Assembly: GCF_020905335.1 (NCBI RefSeq)
Contig: NZ_JAJJMN010000001.1
Coordinates: 2,728,001-2,792,000 of the forward strand
Direction: 5' to 3'
Source of the DNA: Flavobacterium lipolyticum
GTDB taxonomy: Bacteria; Bacteroidota; Bacteroidia; Flavobacteriales; Flavobacteriaceae
DNA length: 64,000 nt
The translations under genes were made by a program, and so were the position numbers. Shown here in pieces: positions 24,150 to 34,016 of this stretch. The notes beneath the pieces are model-generated. The model searched no databases. It was not told the origin of the DNA and worked only from the letters and a program-made list of their open reading frames with translations. The stretch's first letter is position 1, and each line of letters begins with the position of its first letter.

Positions 24150-25229
24150 ATGAGTGTTTTAAAACGAATAAATGTGGTCAGGCGCAGCGTAATGCACCGT
24201 CTCACTAAGAACATCGGAAAGCCAAGGTCAGAGCAGCATATTGTTTTAGTGGATAAAACAGAAATTAGGCGGGTCCTGATCTGCAGGCCAAATGCCAGAC
24301 TCGGAAACTTATTATTGATTACGCCGCTTGTTCAGGAAGTCAACGATATGTTTCCAAATTGTAAAGTCGATTTGTTTGTTAAGGGAGCTTTAGCTCTGGT
24401 CATTTTTGGAAATTATCAAAACATCAATAAGGTTATTGGTTTGCCTAAAAAACCGTTCAAAAGCTTATTGGAATATCTGAATGTCTGGATTTCAATAAAA
24501 ACACAAAAATACGATGTTGCGATCAACGTAGATCAAAACTCTTCTTCAGGACGTTTAGCAGTCCAATTCTCTAATGCTAAATATAAATTTTACGGAGATT
24601 TAAATGATGAATCTCAACTTGTAAAAAAAGACTACGATCATATTGCGAAATATCCCGTTTATAACTTCCGAAATTATTTAACGAAACTTGGATTAGCAAA
24701 AAGCAACAAAATAATAGCCCCGATTGACCTTAAACTATCTTCTGCCGAAATTGCTAACGGAAAGAAAATTTTGAATGACTTAGTGCCTGATTCTAAAAGA
24801 ACCATCTGTATTTTTACGTATGCGACAGGAGCAAAATGCTTGTCGGAAGAGTGGTGGGAGAACTTTTACAGGCAACTTAAAGAGGAATATAAAGACTATA
24901 ATATTATCGAGATCCTGCCTGTAGAAAATGTTTCGCAAATTGCATTTCAGGCACCTACATTTTACAGTAAAGATATTCGCGAAATAGGGTCGGTAATTGC
25001 CAATACTGATTTGTTTATTGGAGCTGATAGCGGAATCATGCATTTAGCCAGTGCGGTTCAGACTCCAACGATTGGGCTTTTCTCGGTCTCAAACCTTAAA
25101 AAATATGAACCTTACGACAATTGCAGTATCGGAATAGATATTAATTTGCAGACTAAAAAGGATTATGTAAAAATCATAAACTCCATCCTGAACAATGGAA
25201 AACTTAATACTATAGGACAAGCAATTTAA
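24150..25229 (+). CDS. family 9 glycosyltransferase (heptosyltransferase-like)
   Basis: 359 residues. RVLICRPNARLGNLLLITPLVQEV is the N-terminal GT9 motif and FIGADSGIMHLASAVQTPTIGLF is the C-terminal nucleotide-sugar binding motif. The short basic N-terminus (LKRINVVRRSVMHRLTKNIG) suggests association with the inner membrane. GT9 enzymes add heptose or related sugars during lipopolysaccharide core assembly. The acceptor here is unknown. A strong bidirectional terminator follows. Confidence 0.9.
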   Translation: MSVLKRINVVRRSVMHRLTKNIGKPRSEQHIVLVDKTEIRRVLICRPNARLGNLLLITPLVQEVNDMFPNCKVDLFVKGALALVIFGNYQNINKVIGLPKKPFKSLLEYLNVWISIKTQKYDVAINVDQNSSSGRLAVQFSNAKYKFYGDLNDESQLVKKDYDHIAKYPVYNFRNYLTKLGLAKSNKIIAPIDLKLSSAEIANGKKILNDLVPDSKRTICIFTYATGAKCLSEEWWENFYRQLKEEYKDYNIIEILPVENVSQIAFQAPTFYSKDIREIGSVIANTDLFIGADSGIMHLASAVQTPTIGLFSVSNLKKYEPYDNCSIGIDINLQTKKDYVKIINSILNNGKLNTIGQAI

Positions 25230-25242
25230 AATTATAAGAAAC

Positions 25243-25273
25243 AAAAAAAAGGCATCCGTAGATGCCTTTTTTT
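25243..25273. terminator. bidirectional terminator between GT9 and AsmA-like genes
   Basis: A-run, GGCATC (25251-25256), loop CGTA, GATGCC (25261-25266), T-run. It serves both convergent genes. Confidence 0.92.
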
Positions 25274-25275
25274 AT

Positions 25276-27870
25276 TTAGTTTTTCTTCTTAAACAAGCCA
25301 TTGATTAAGTCACTGGCTTTTTTAGTAACCTCTTGAGTTTTTTGCTCTTTTTCGGTAGCGGCAGCTTTAGTGGTATCTTTAGCTTTAGTGTTTTTATTGA
25401 TAAAATCATTAAGAGCTGAAGTTCCTTTTTGAGTCAGTTTGTCTCTTTGCTGATTCGCAACCTGCGTAGCCAGACTGGTCACAGCACTTTTCATATCCGT
25501 TGATACTTTTGGATGCGAGAAATTACCCGTAAGCATAGCATTTATTGGGATGTTTTGCAGCTTTGCAGCATCTGCAGGAGACATTTTAGCAAGGAAGGCA
25601 TTGGCTTCATTTCCTAAGTATTTTGCCGGAACATCTAATTTTAAATTATAGTTCATCGTTTGATCGAAACCATGAGTTCCGCCAATTGTAATTTTAATGT
25701 CCTGATATTTGATGTCAAATGGTTTTACGCTCACTTTTCCGTTATCAAATGTTAGAGCCGCTTTAATATCATTCAGGTTTATTTTATTAGGATCAATAAA
25801 TTTCAGGTTAGAAGTTAAGGCATTGATAACGGTTGAATTTTTAGAATTTACAGTAGTTGAAAGTAGCTGTCCCAAAAGATCTCCTGAGATTGATTTTAGA
25901 TCCGGAGTCAATTCCTTATCGTCTAAGTTTCCGTTTAATTTTATAGTCGAATTTAATTTTCCGTTGATGATTCCTGCCAAAGGAGCAATTTTTTTCATCA
26001 TGTCTAATTGCGTAAAAGTCTGCGCAATATCCACCTGATTGAAACCTAAATTCATGTCAAAAGTTGGCACTTTTGTTTTGGTAGAAACAGCTCCGTTAAG
26101 ACCAATTGTTCCTCCAAAAATAGAAGTTTTAAAGTTTTCTAAGGTAGCTTTTTCGTCCTTAACGATTAATCGACCCGAAACGTCTTTTAGTTTCAGATTG
26201 TCGTATAAAACCGTTGTAGCTTTAGCATTTAAAGTACAATTTAAAAAGGCTGGAATCTTCATCGCTTCAGTAGGTTTTGCAGCTGCCTTTTCTGTAGCAG
26301 GAGTTCCTGAAGTCATAAAATCATTCACTGCCAGCTGATTTGAACTCATATTGAAGTTTCCTCTTAGTTCTTGTTTTTTGAACATGAAACCATAGAAATT
26401 TTCGAGTACTCCGTTAATGCTTAAATCACTTTTTCCGGTTGTGGCGTCAAATTTTTTCAGGTTGATGGTACTCGGATTGAACTCGACCAATCCCGTACTG
26501 ATGTTCATTGATTTATTGTTTTCGTCCGTATATTTAAATCCGGACAGACTCATGGTTCCGGCATTTTTAATATTTTGGTATTGACTTTTTTCAACAGAAG
26601 CCATATCAAATTGTGTAGTCACATCAGCTTTTAAAATACCGGCAAGAGGTTTGTCCATTTTAATTGGATAAGCTTTAGAAAGATTCGCCAGATTGATGGT
26701 TCCTTTCAAGGCCGCGTTCACGATAGGGTTTTGCGTGATGTTTTTGATATTAGCTTTGGCGTTAAAAACATCCTGATCGATTCGGAAGGAAAGTTTATCC
26801 AAATTAACATAAGTATCGTTCAGGATTCCCGTTTCGTTGATGATTTTCGTGTCAATCACAATATTCTGAACCGATTTTGGAAGGTTTGGATATTGAAACG
26901 AAGCATTGTTGGAAGCAATTGCTACATTAAACTTAGGAACAGTAGTCTCGGTTAATTCACCTTTAGCAAAACCGGCTACAGTAAAATCTCCGGTAGTTTT
27001 TACACCGTCCAGACTTGAAGCATAAGCAGAAGGAATCAGTCCTAAGAAATTCGTAAAGGATGAAGTGGGAGTCTTAAACTTCAGATCATAAATTTGTCCG
27101 GCATCCACCATCTGAATAAACCCGTCAAATTCCAAAGGCAATTGATTGATTAAAGCTTTATTCTCCTTAAAGGTATATTTGCTTTTTTCAAGGTCAATTC
27201 CCAATACAGCGTCTAAAGTCAGTTTTACATTTTTCATGTAATTGATCTTATCCATATCCAAAGAAACATTAGCAACTGACTTTGTTGTTAAATCTAATTT
27301 TGAATTGGTAAAATCGCCTGTTCCTTCATGGTTCAAACTGTCAATGACCATTTTTATTTTAGATCCCTGATCGATGTATCTGAAAGTGAAATTTTCGATT
27401 TTATAATTTTGAATTTTCAGTGAAAGCGGTTTGCTTTTGTCGTCTTTCACGTCCTTTTCTTTATCTTTTAGGGCAATGTCAAAATTACCAACACCGTCTT
27501 TGTTGAAAATAATATTCACCAGACCATTGGTAGAGCTGATTCCCTGTATGTTTAAAGGTTCTTCTTTTCCCTTGAAAAGTTCCTTAATGCTCATTTTTAA
27601 ATTCAGCTCGCCTAATGAAACCAAAGTATCTCCTTCAAATGGGGCTTTATTGATGATCACCAGTTTTTCGATTCCCACAGTGGCATTTGGAAAGTTTTTA
27701 AACAAACTTAGATCGGCATCTGTAAAACTTACCTTCGCATCAACACTTTTGTTGATCGCTTCTGAGATTTTAGCTTTTATTTGATCTTTAAAGAAATACG
27801 GAATGGCAAATAAGGCCGCTACAAGGACTACAAGAACTATAGCTGTTATTTTTAAAATTTTCTTTACCAT
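25276..27870 (-). CDS. AsmA family protein
   Basis: 864 residues. A single N-terminal membrane anchor (ILKITAIVLVVLVAALFAI) is followed by the AsmA opening KISEAINKSVDAKVSFTDADLSLF, then a long beta-rich repeat region and the C-terminal AsmA_2 part with GTHGFDQTMNYNLKLDVPAKYLG. The final 60 residues are Lys/Thr-rich. AsmA-type proteins are thought to form bridges that carry lipids between membranes. A minus-strand -7 box (TATTTTTG, 27911-27918) precedes it. Confidence 0.9.
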   Translation of the reverse strand: MVKKILKITAIVLVVLVAALFAIPYFFKDQIKAKISEAINKSVDAKVSFTDADLSLFKNFPNATVGIEKLVIINKAPFEGDTLVSLGELNLKMSIKELFKGKEEPLNIQGISSTNGLVNIIFNKDGVGNFDIALKDKEKDVKDDKSKPLSLKIQNYKIENFTFRYIDQGSKIKMVIDSLNHEGTGDFTNSKLDLTTKSVANVSLDMDKINYMKNVKLTLDAVLGIDLEKSKYTFKENKALINQLPLEFDGFIQMVDAGQIYDLKFKTPTSSFTNFLGLIPSAYASSLDGVKTTGDFTVAGFAKGELTETTVPKFNVAIASNNASFQYPNLPKSVQNIVIDTKIINETGILNDTYVNLDKLSFRIDQDVFNAKANIKNITQNPIVNAALKGTINLANLSKAYPIKMDKPLAGILKADVTTQFDMASVEKSQYQNIKNAGTMSLSGFKYTDENNKSMNISTGLVEFNPSTINLKKFDATTGKSDLSINGVLENFYGFMFKKQELRGNFNMSSNQLAVNDFMTSGTPATEKAAAKPTEAMKIPAFLNCTLNAKATTVLYDNLKLKDVSGRLIVKDEKATLENFKTSIFGGTIGLNGAVSTKTKVPTFDMNLGFNQVDIAQTFTQLDMMKKIAPLAGIINGKLNSTIKLNGNLDDKELTPDLKSISGDLLGQLLSTTVNSKNSTVINALTSNLKFIDPNKINLNDIKAALTFDNGKVSVKPFDIKYQDIKITIGGTHGFDQTMNYNLKLDVPAKYLGNEANAFLAKMSPADAAKLQNIPINAMLTGNFSHPKVSTDMKSAVTSLATQVANQQRDKLTQKGTSALNDFINKNTKAKDTTKAAATEKEQKTQEVTKKASDLINGLFKKKN

Positions 27871-27987
27871 ATAAATAAATTTGAGGGGTTAAATTGCTAA
27901 CTGATTGTTGCAAAAATAGTTTTTTTTGATGGAGTTCATAAATAAAGTTTTTGTTAAACCTAAGAATATACTTCTGTTTGTTCCAAA

Positions 27988-28025
27988 TAAAAATCCGCCT
28001 GAATATAAGTTCAAACGGATTTTTA
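27988..28025 (-). terminator. terminator of the exported alpha/beta hydrolase gene
   Basis: AAATCCG (27990-27996) pairs with CGGATTT (28016-28022), with an inner TGAA/TTCA pair, followed on the minus strand by T-rich sequence. Confidence 0.75.
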
Positions 28026-28044
28026 GAGTTTTTATGATTGCCGA

Positions 28045-28992
28045 TTATTTTTTAATGAAAGAAATAATCTTATTGACCATGATTTCTGAGAGGGGCAGAT
28101 TCTCATTTTTATAACTTTCCAGATTGGCCTGATGATCTCCGTCGATGATTTTCATGACGTGATTCATTTTATCAACGATCAGGAGTTCGGCATTTTTATT
28201 GGCCTTCGATAAGAGTTCAGCATCTTTTACGGTCACTTGTAAATCCTGATTTCCCTGAACGATCAAAATAGGAACATTTAGTTTTTTGATTTCGTTTTGC
28301 GGATTGTATTTGAACCAGGAAATTAAATACGGCTGAATGCTTGGTCTGAAAAGAGCATTAAGCATTGGGTCTACTTTCTTTACCGTGAATCCGCTTTTCA
28401 GACTATCAATAATCGGGAAGGTTAATTCCTCTACTTGTTTGTTTGATTTAGAAGCAATTTGCGATTTGATCAATTGGTCGGCAGATTCTCCTGCACCTGC
28501 AATTGAGATAAACTTATTGGCTTTGGCTCCGGCAATCATTCCAATCAGAGAACCTTCGCTGTGACCAATTACAACTACTTCAGAGAAGCGTCTGTCTTGT
28601 TTTAACAGATTGATCCAGCTTTTGGCATCTTCGGTGTAATTCTCAAATACAAGAGTTTGTTCGGAGATAGCAGCCGGTTTACTTTCTGCAATTCCTCTCT
28701 TGTCGTATCGTAATGATGCAATTCCGTTTTTTGCCAGTGCTTCCGCCAGCATTTTCAGAGAATTGTTTTTCATCATCGGATTATTGCCGTTACGATCCGT
28801 AGGCCCCGAACCTGAAATGAGTAAAGCTACCGGGTATCTTTTTTCTAAATTCGGAGTGGTCAACGTACCAAAAAGCTGATCGATGTTAATTTTTAAAACA
28901 ATAGGAGTTTCTGTAAAAGCAACTTCAGTTTTATTCTGAGCATTCACAAAACTCAGCAACAGAATAGCAGCGAGGACAAATAAATTCTTCAT
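28045..28992 (-). CDS. exported alpha/beta hydrolase
   Basis: 315 residues with a signal peptide (FVLAAILLLSFVNAQ), so periplasmic. The oxyanion region is LLISGSGPTDRNGNNPMM, the nucleophile elbow GHSEGS, and the late Asp and His lie in VQGNQDLQVTVKD and MNHVMK. It belongs to the large serine aminopeptidase/acyl hydrolase group. The substrate is unknown. It lies 13 bases from the end of sppA on the same strand, so it is probably in one operon with it. Confidence 0.88.
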   Translation of the reverse strand: MKNLFVLAAILLLSFVNAQNKTEVAFTETPIVLKINIDQLFGTLTTPNLEKRYPVALLISGSGPTDRNGNNPMMKNNSLKMLAEALAKNGIASLRYDKRGIAESKPAAISEQTLVFENYTEDAKSWINLLKQDRRFSEVVVIGHSEGSLIGMIAGAKANKFISIAGAGESADQLIKSQIASKSNKQVEELTFPIIDSLKSGFTVKKVDPMLNALFRPSIQPYLISWFKYNPQNEIKKLNVPILIVQGNQDLQVTVKDAELLSKANKNAELLIVDKMNHVMKIIDGDHQANLESYKNENLPLSEIMVNKIISFIKK

Positions 28993-29005
28993 TTTTAAAA
29001 GGAAA

Positions 29006-30763
29006 CTATTTAATGTTTATTCCAAATGGAAGCATGGCCTGAACTCCTTTTTGTTTTTGAAGTCTTTTAACCTGCTCAATAAGCATATAATTTTCTTCGC
29101 CAATTTCTTCCTTGATAAATGCTTCTTTTGATTGCGCAAATGGCAGATTGGAAAGAAGGTCATTGAATGTTTTCTGGTATTCAGGATAGTTTTGTGTGCT
29201 GTACGTTTTGATTTTTGCAATTTTTGCAGCTTCAGCAATAGCGTCATTCAAACCTCCAATCTGATCTACTAATCCAATTTTTAAAGCTTCGCTTCCTGAC
29301 CAGACTCTTCCTTGTGCGATCGAATCCACCTGAGCAAAAGTCATTTTTCGGCCTTCCGCAACATGTGTTACAAAGGTTTTGTAAATATGCTCAACTCCTT
29401 CTAAAGTAAAGGCTTTAAATTTTTCGTCAACAGGTACAAACGGACTGTAATTTGCAGAGTTTTCATGTGTTTTTACCTGCTCTGTGTTGATTCCTAATTT
29501 ATGGGCTAAAGGAGTGAAGTTAGGCAATACTCCAAAAACACCTATAGAACCTGTAATCGTATTGCTTTCTGCAAAAATTTTGTTGGCGTTGCAGGCAATG
29601 TAGTAACCGCCCGATGCGGCATAATTTCCCATAGAAACCACAACCGGTTTTACTTTTTTGGTTATCTCGATTTCTCTCCAGATCAGGTCAGAAGTCAAAG
29701 CACTTCCTCCCGGACTGTCTATTCTTAGTACGATTGCTTTTACGTCTTCATTTTTACGTGCCTCCTGTAAAGAACGTCGCATAGAACCTTCACCAATTAC
29801 GGTAACATCTCCTTCGCCGCCTTGTATTTCACCCTGTGCATAAATAATAGCAATTTGGTCAGTTGCAGTATTGGTCAGGGCAGTTGTAATGTTGTTTTGA
29901 GTATAATCTAAAATCGAAATTTTATTGTAATCGTCATCACCCGTTACTTTTAGCGCTTTTTTGATCGCGTTATGGTACACATCTTCATAGGCAATAACAT
30001 CTATCAGATTTTGTGCTTTTGCCATTTCCGGAGTTCTGGCCAGTAATCCATTGGCGATTTCATTTAGTTTCGGTAGCGGAATATTTCTGCTTTTTGAAAT
30101 ATCAGTCGTAACCGTAGTCCAGATGGAGTTTAAAAGAGCAGTAACCTGTTCTCTGTTGGCATCACTCATTTTATTTTCCAGAAAAGGTTCAACAGCACTT
30201 TTGTATTTTCCGTGACGAATCACTTCCATGTGAATGCCCGATTTTTCCTGAAAATCTTTGAAGAACATCACCTCAGACGAAAGACCTTTGAAATCTAAAT
30301 CTCCGGCAGGATTCAAATAAATAGTATTGGCTACAGAATTCAGATAATATTCTTTTTGCGAGTACGTATTGGCATATGCCCATACAAACTTTCCTGATTT
30401 TTTGAAACTTTCAAGTGCATTTCTCAAATCTTTGTATTGTGCCAGACCTAAAGATGACTCATCATTTAAAATAGAGATTCCTTTAATGTTATCATCGGTT
30501 TTCGCCGCTTCAATAGCATTGATTACATCTGTTAAGCCGATGCCTTTTTTATCTGAAAAAACAGTTACCCACGGGTCTTTGTATTTTCCGGCATAATCGT
30601 TTTGAATTTGTTTTAAATTTAATTCAATAACAGAATCACTTTTCACAGAAACTGCATCGTCTCCTCCAAAAATTGCTCCAATAAGAATGACCCCAAAAAA
30701 GAAGAGGATAATAAATACAAAAATACCAATAACAGTGGCAATTACATTTCCTAAAAACTTCAT
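29006..30763 (-). CDS. sppA: signal peptide peptidase SppA, 67K type
   Basis: 585 residues. There is an N-terminal membrane anchor (IGIFVFIILFFFGVILIGAIFGG). Two tandem S49 domains follow. The catalytic Lys is in HGKYKSAVEPF in the first half and the nucleophile Ser in MGNYAASGGYYIAC in the second, the E. coli SppA arrangement. It degrades cleaved signal peptides in the membrane. A minus-strand -7 box (TACTTTTG) stands at 30807-30814. The exported hydrolase follows in the same operon. Confidence 0.95.
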   Translation of the reverse strand: MKFLGNVIATVIGIFVFIILFFFGVILIGAIFGGDDAVSVKSDSVIELNLKQIQNDYAGKYKDPWVTVFSDKKGIGLTDVINAIEAAKTDDNIKGISILNDESSLGLAQYKDLRNALESFKKSGKFVWAYANTYSQKEYYLNSVANTIYLNPAGDLDFKGLSSEVMFFKDFQEKSGIHMEVIRHGKYKSAVEPFLENKMSDANREQVTALLNSIWTTVTTDISKSRNIPLPKLNEIANGLLARTPEMAKAQNLIDVIAYEDVYHNAIKKALKVTGDDDYNKISILDYTQNNITTALTNTATDQIAIIYAQGEIQGGEGDVTVIGEGSMRRSLQEARKNEDVKAIVLRIDSPGGSALTSDLIWREIEITKKVKPVVVSMGNYAASGGYYIACNANKIFAESNTITGSIGVFGVLPNFTPLAHKLGINTEQVKTHENSANYSPFVPVDEKFKAFTLEGVEHIYKTFVTHVAEGRKMTFAQVDSIAQGRVWSGSEALKIGLVDQIGGLNDAIAEAAKIAKIKTYSTQNYPEYQKTFNDLLSNLPFAQSKEAFIKEEIGEENYMLIEQVKRLQKQKGVQAMLPFGINIK

Positions 30764-30966
30764 AAGTATATTTTTTTAATAAGTATCTAAAAAGGTTGGT
30801 TTGTTACAAAAGTAATCTAAAAACAAATTAATTCGAATATCAGATCGGATGAAATGGTTGTAGCCTCTGCATTTTTAGTGCATTAAACTAAAGATAAGAT
30901 ATTTTGTAAGATAAATATAGTTTGAGTCCGGAATAATTTATATTTGAGGAAACCAAATACTTAAAT

Positions 30967-32154
30967 ATGAAAGATAAAGTAATTCTGTGGAGTTTTTTTC
31001 TCTTTGGCTTTTATGCCGGGGCTCAAAAAATCCAAACTAAAAAAGTGGTAGTCGATAAATTGACAAAGCTTCCTCTGGAAAAAGTAAATATTTACAATCA
31101 AAAGGACAATTCACTAACGAATGAGGAAGGTGTTTTTTCTTTTATTTCCGATCAGGATGAATTGAATTTTAGTTTGATTGGATATGAAAATCTGAAACTC
31201 AGCTTTGCCGAAATAAACAAACAGGATACGATCTTTTTGCAAAGTAAAACCATTGAACTTGATGAAGTAGTAGTGGGAGAAGAAATGGCTATAATGAAAA
31301 AAGTATATGCCAAAATGAAAGAGAATTACATATTCGAACCTTACAATGAAAACTTCTTCTTGCGATGTGTCTTGAAACGAAATGATGAATTAGAAAGATT
31401 ACAGGATATTTATGGTAAAGTATCGAGAAAAAGCATCTTTAAAACCAAAACACAACCTGACAATAAATGTGAAGTTGAGATTTTGAATATGAGGAAAGTT
31501 GGGATAAAAGATAAGGCTGATTTTGTGTATTTCGAATTTCAGAGTTTCGAAAAATTATTTGATATAAATGCTATGATCTCTATCAAAACGGAAGATTTCG
31601 AACTTACTAAGGAAAAAAATGTAGCAGGTGATTTTTTTAAAATTAGTTTTATCAAAAAGTCAGAAAATACAATTGAACAAAAAACCAGTGGCTATTTTAT
31701 AATTAATAAGAATGACTATGCTATTGTAGAAACCTATTTTGATCTTTATGATAATGGAGAAAAAGTACCATTTCAAAAAAAGGACAAAGTAGAATATCGA
31801 ACCACGAGTTTTAAAACCACTTCAAATTATAAGAAGAGTGCCAGCACCAATAAATATTATTTGAATAACGCAAAATCGGATGTTAGGGTAGAATTACTTG
31901 TAAGTGAAAAAAATATAAAAGCTTTTTATGATTACAGTACCAATTTTTTTGTAACCAATAGTTTTATTGCTGAAAAAGCAAAGTCGAATTTGTCGATGGA
32001 TAAGGATATTTTTAAAGTGAAATTTCCTTACTCAGAACAATTTTGGAAAAGCCAGAACCAACTACCTTTAACAAGCAATTTAAGTGCATTTTTGAAGAGG
32101 GTTTCAGAAAACAAAGAGAACAAGAAAGAGTTTGAAATAGTTGGAAACTTCTAA
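30967..32154 (+). CDS. secreted carboxypeptidase-regulatory-like domain protein
   Basis: 395 residues. A signal peptide (SFFLFGFYAGAQ) is followed by a CarboxypepD_reg-like domain (VVDKLTKLPLEKVNIYNQ... IELDEVVVGEE), the beta-sandwich that fronts many TonB-linked proteins in Bacteroidota. The remaining 300 residues are beta-rich and resemble outer-membrane-associated proteins of unknown function. It is not a TonB receptor (too short). A -7 box TATATTTG lies at 30939-30946. Confidence 0.75.
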   Translation: MKDKVILWSFFLFGFYAGAQKIQTKKVVVDKLTKLPLEKVNIYNQKDNSLTNEEGVFSFISDQDELNFSLIGYENLKLSFAEINKQDTIFLQSKTIELDEVVVGEEMAIMKKVYAKMKENYIFEPYNENFFLRCVLKRNDELERLQDIYGKVSRKSIFKTKTQPDNKCEVEILNMRKVGIKDKADFVYFEFQSFEKLFDINAMISIKTEDFELTKEKNVAGDFFKISFIKKSENTIEQKTSGYFIINKNDYAIVETYFDLYDNGEKVPFQKKDKVEYRTTSFKTTSNYKKSASTNKYYLNNAKSDVRVELLVSEKNIKAFYDYSTNFFVTNSFIAEKAKSNLSMDKDIFKVKFPYSEQFWKSQNQLPLTSNLSAFLKRVSENKENKKEFEIVGNF

Positions 32155-32212
32155 GTCTTGAATCAAATAATGTAGTTAATTCTAAAATAGTTTTAGTTAA
32201 TTTGCATTAATT

Positions 32213-33349
32213 ATGAAGTCACAGCATCAAATCGTTTTATCAATAGGCAGCAATCAGGGAAACAGGTTAACAAACATCGAAACGTGTATCGATTTGATAC
32301 ATAAAGAAGTGGGGACTGTAATCAGGGTTTCAAAACTGTATGAAACTCCTGCCTGGGGGTTTGAAAGTGATGCTTTTTATAATTGCGCATTGGTTTTGCA
32401 TACCTATTTATCGGCGCAAAAAGTATTAAGTCAGGTTCTAAAAGTAGAAAAAAAATTAGGCCGAATCAGATCTGAGCAACAAGGGTATCAGTCCCGAATT
32501 ATCGACATTGATCTGATTACTTACGATGATGAAACTATCGAGTCCGAAAAATTGCAGATTCCACATCCGTTAATGCAAAACAGAAAGTTTGTGCTGCTTC
32601 CTATGCAGGATTTAGGTTTAGACTGGGAACATCCTGTTTTTCAAAAATCCATTACAGAATTAATTGCAATCTCGCCTGACGATAGTGTTTGTGAAGTAGT
32701 TCAGGAATTGAAAAATCCGATACGCGAAATTGCATTGGAGAACTTCAACTACATTGCTTTCGAAGGAAATATCGGGGCAGGGAAAACCACTTTGGTGCAA
32801 AAAATAGCGGAGGATTTTAATGCAAAAATGGTTTTAGAACGTTTTGCTGACAATCCTTTTTTGCCAAAATTTTACAAAGATCAGAACAGGTATGCTTTTC
32901 CGTTGGAAATGTCTTTTCTGGCAGACCGTTATCAGCAGTTATCGGATGATCTGGCACAATTTGATTTGTTTAAAGATTTTATTGTAGCCGATTATCATAT
33001 CTTTAAATCCTTGATTTTTGCTAAAATTACCCTTGCCGAAGACGAGTATCGATTGTATCGAAACTTGTTTGATATTATCTATAAAGAAATGCCAAAACCT
33101 GATTTGTATGTTTATTTGTATCAGAATTCTGAAAGGCTGCTGCAAAACATCAAAAAACGCGGACGCAACTATGAGCAGAATATTGAGGCGGGTTATCTTG
33201 ATAAAATTAATAATGGCTATTTAGAATATATTAAATCCCAAACTGATTTAAACGTGCTGATTATTGATGTTTCCGATCGCGATTTCGTGAAAAACCATAA
33301 AGATTACCTTTTTATCTTGGACGAAATCCAGAAGAAGATTTTTAATTAG
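32213..33349 (+). CDS. folK: fused HPPK (folate synthesis) and deoxynucleoside kinase
   Basis: 378 residues in two domains. Residues 1-165 are 6-hydroxymethyl-7,8-dihydropterin pyrophosphokinase: LSIGSNQGNR at the start and RIIDIDLITYDD with the metal aspartates. Residues 178-378 are a deoxynucleoside kinase: P-loop GNIGAGKT at 185-192, then ERFADNPFLPKFY and the DRYQQLSDD and R-x-x-x-Y regions. The first half makes a folate precursor, the second phosphorylates deoxynucleosides. The fusion is known in Bacteroidota. Whether the domains communicate is not known. Confidence 0.93.
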   Translation: MKSQHQIVLSIGSNQGNRLTNIETCIDLIHKEVGTVIRVSKLYETPAWGFESDAFYNCALVLHTYLSAQKVLSQVLKVEKKLGRIRSEQQGYQSRIIDIDLITYDDETIESEKLQIPHPLMQNRKFVLLPMQDLGLDWEHPVFQKSITELIAISPDDSVCEVVQELKNPIREIALENFNYIAFEGNIGAGKTTLVQKIAEDFNAKMVLERFADNPFLPKFYKDQNRYAFPLEMSFLADRYQQLSDDLAQFDLFKDFIVADYHIFKSLIFAKITLAEDEYRLYRNLFDIIYKEMPKPDLYVYLYQNSERLLQNIKKRGRNYEQNIEAGYLDKINNGYLEYIKSQTDLNVLIIDVSDRDFVKNHKDYLFILDEIQKKIFN

Positions 33350-33405
33350 AAAATTAGATAATGGGGCAATTATCACATTATCTAATTATCAAATTGCCAC
33401 ATTGC

Positions 33406-33942
33406 TTATTTTGGCCAGTTTAATTTCTGAAATAAATCCCAAACCACAATTCCGGCGCTTACCGCAATATTTAAAGAGTGTTTGGTGCCTAATTGCGGGA
33501 TTTCAATACAGCCGTCGCAAAGAGCAACTGCTTCCTGAGCAACTCCGTAAACCTCATTGCCAAAAACCAATGCATACTTCTGATTTTTCTCCGTTTTAAA
33601 ATCCTGAAGGAAAATAGAACTTTCAACTTGTTCGATGGCAAGCGTCAGGATATTTTCTTTTTTAAGATTTTCGATTACTTCCAATACATTTTCGTGATGT
33701 TCCCAGGCCACAGTCTCAGTAGCGCCAAGAGCCGTTTTGTGAATTTCTTTATTGGGTGGAGTGGCGGTAATACCGCACAGGATTATTTTTTCAATTAAAA
33801 ATGCATCAGCGGTCCTGAACACAGATCCAATATTGTGCAGACTGCGAATATCATCTAAGACTAAAATTAAAGGAGTTTTGTCTGATTTTTTAAAATCCTC
33901 TATCGATTTACGGTCCAGTTCGCTATTTTCAAGTTTTCTCAT
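33406..33942 (-). CDS. TrmH/SpoU family RNA 2'-O-methyltransferase
   Basis: 178 residues. LILVLDDIRSLHNIGSVFRTADAF is SpoU motif 1, LVFGNEVYGV motif 2 and EIPQLGTKHSLNIAVSAGIVVWDL motif 3, the trefoil-knot SAM site. There is no N-terminal substrate-binding extension, so the tRNA or rRNA target cannot be predicted. A hairpin at 33353-33390 (AATTAGATAATG / CATTATCTAATT) lies downstream between the convergent folK fusion and this gene. Confidence 0.9.
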   Translation of the reverse strand: MRKLENSELDRKSIEDFKKSDKTPLILVLDDIRSLHNIGSVFRTADAFLIEKIILCGITATPPNKEIHKTALGATETVAWEHHENVLEVIENLKKENILTLAIEQVESSIFLQDFKTEKNQKYALVFGNEVYGVAQEAVALCDGCIEIPQLGTKHSLNIAVSAGIVVWDLFQKLNWPK

Positions 33943-33959
33943 AGGTTTATTCAGGTCAT

Positions 33960-33991
33960 AAAAAAAGCTTCCAAAGTTAAGGAAGCTTTTT
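33960..33991 (-). terminator. terminator after the DUF1573 gene
   Basis: AAAAAAGCTTCC, eight-base loop, GGAAGCTTTTT. On the minus strand it ends the DUF1573 transcript ahead of the SpoU methyltransferase gene. Confidence 0.88.
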
Positions 33992-34016
33992 GAATTATTC
34001 TATTTTACTTTTCAGA

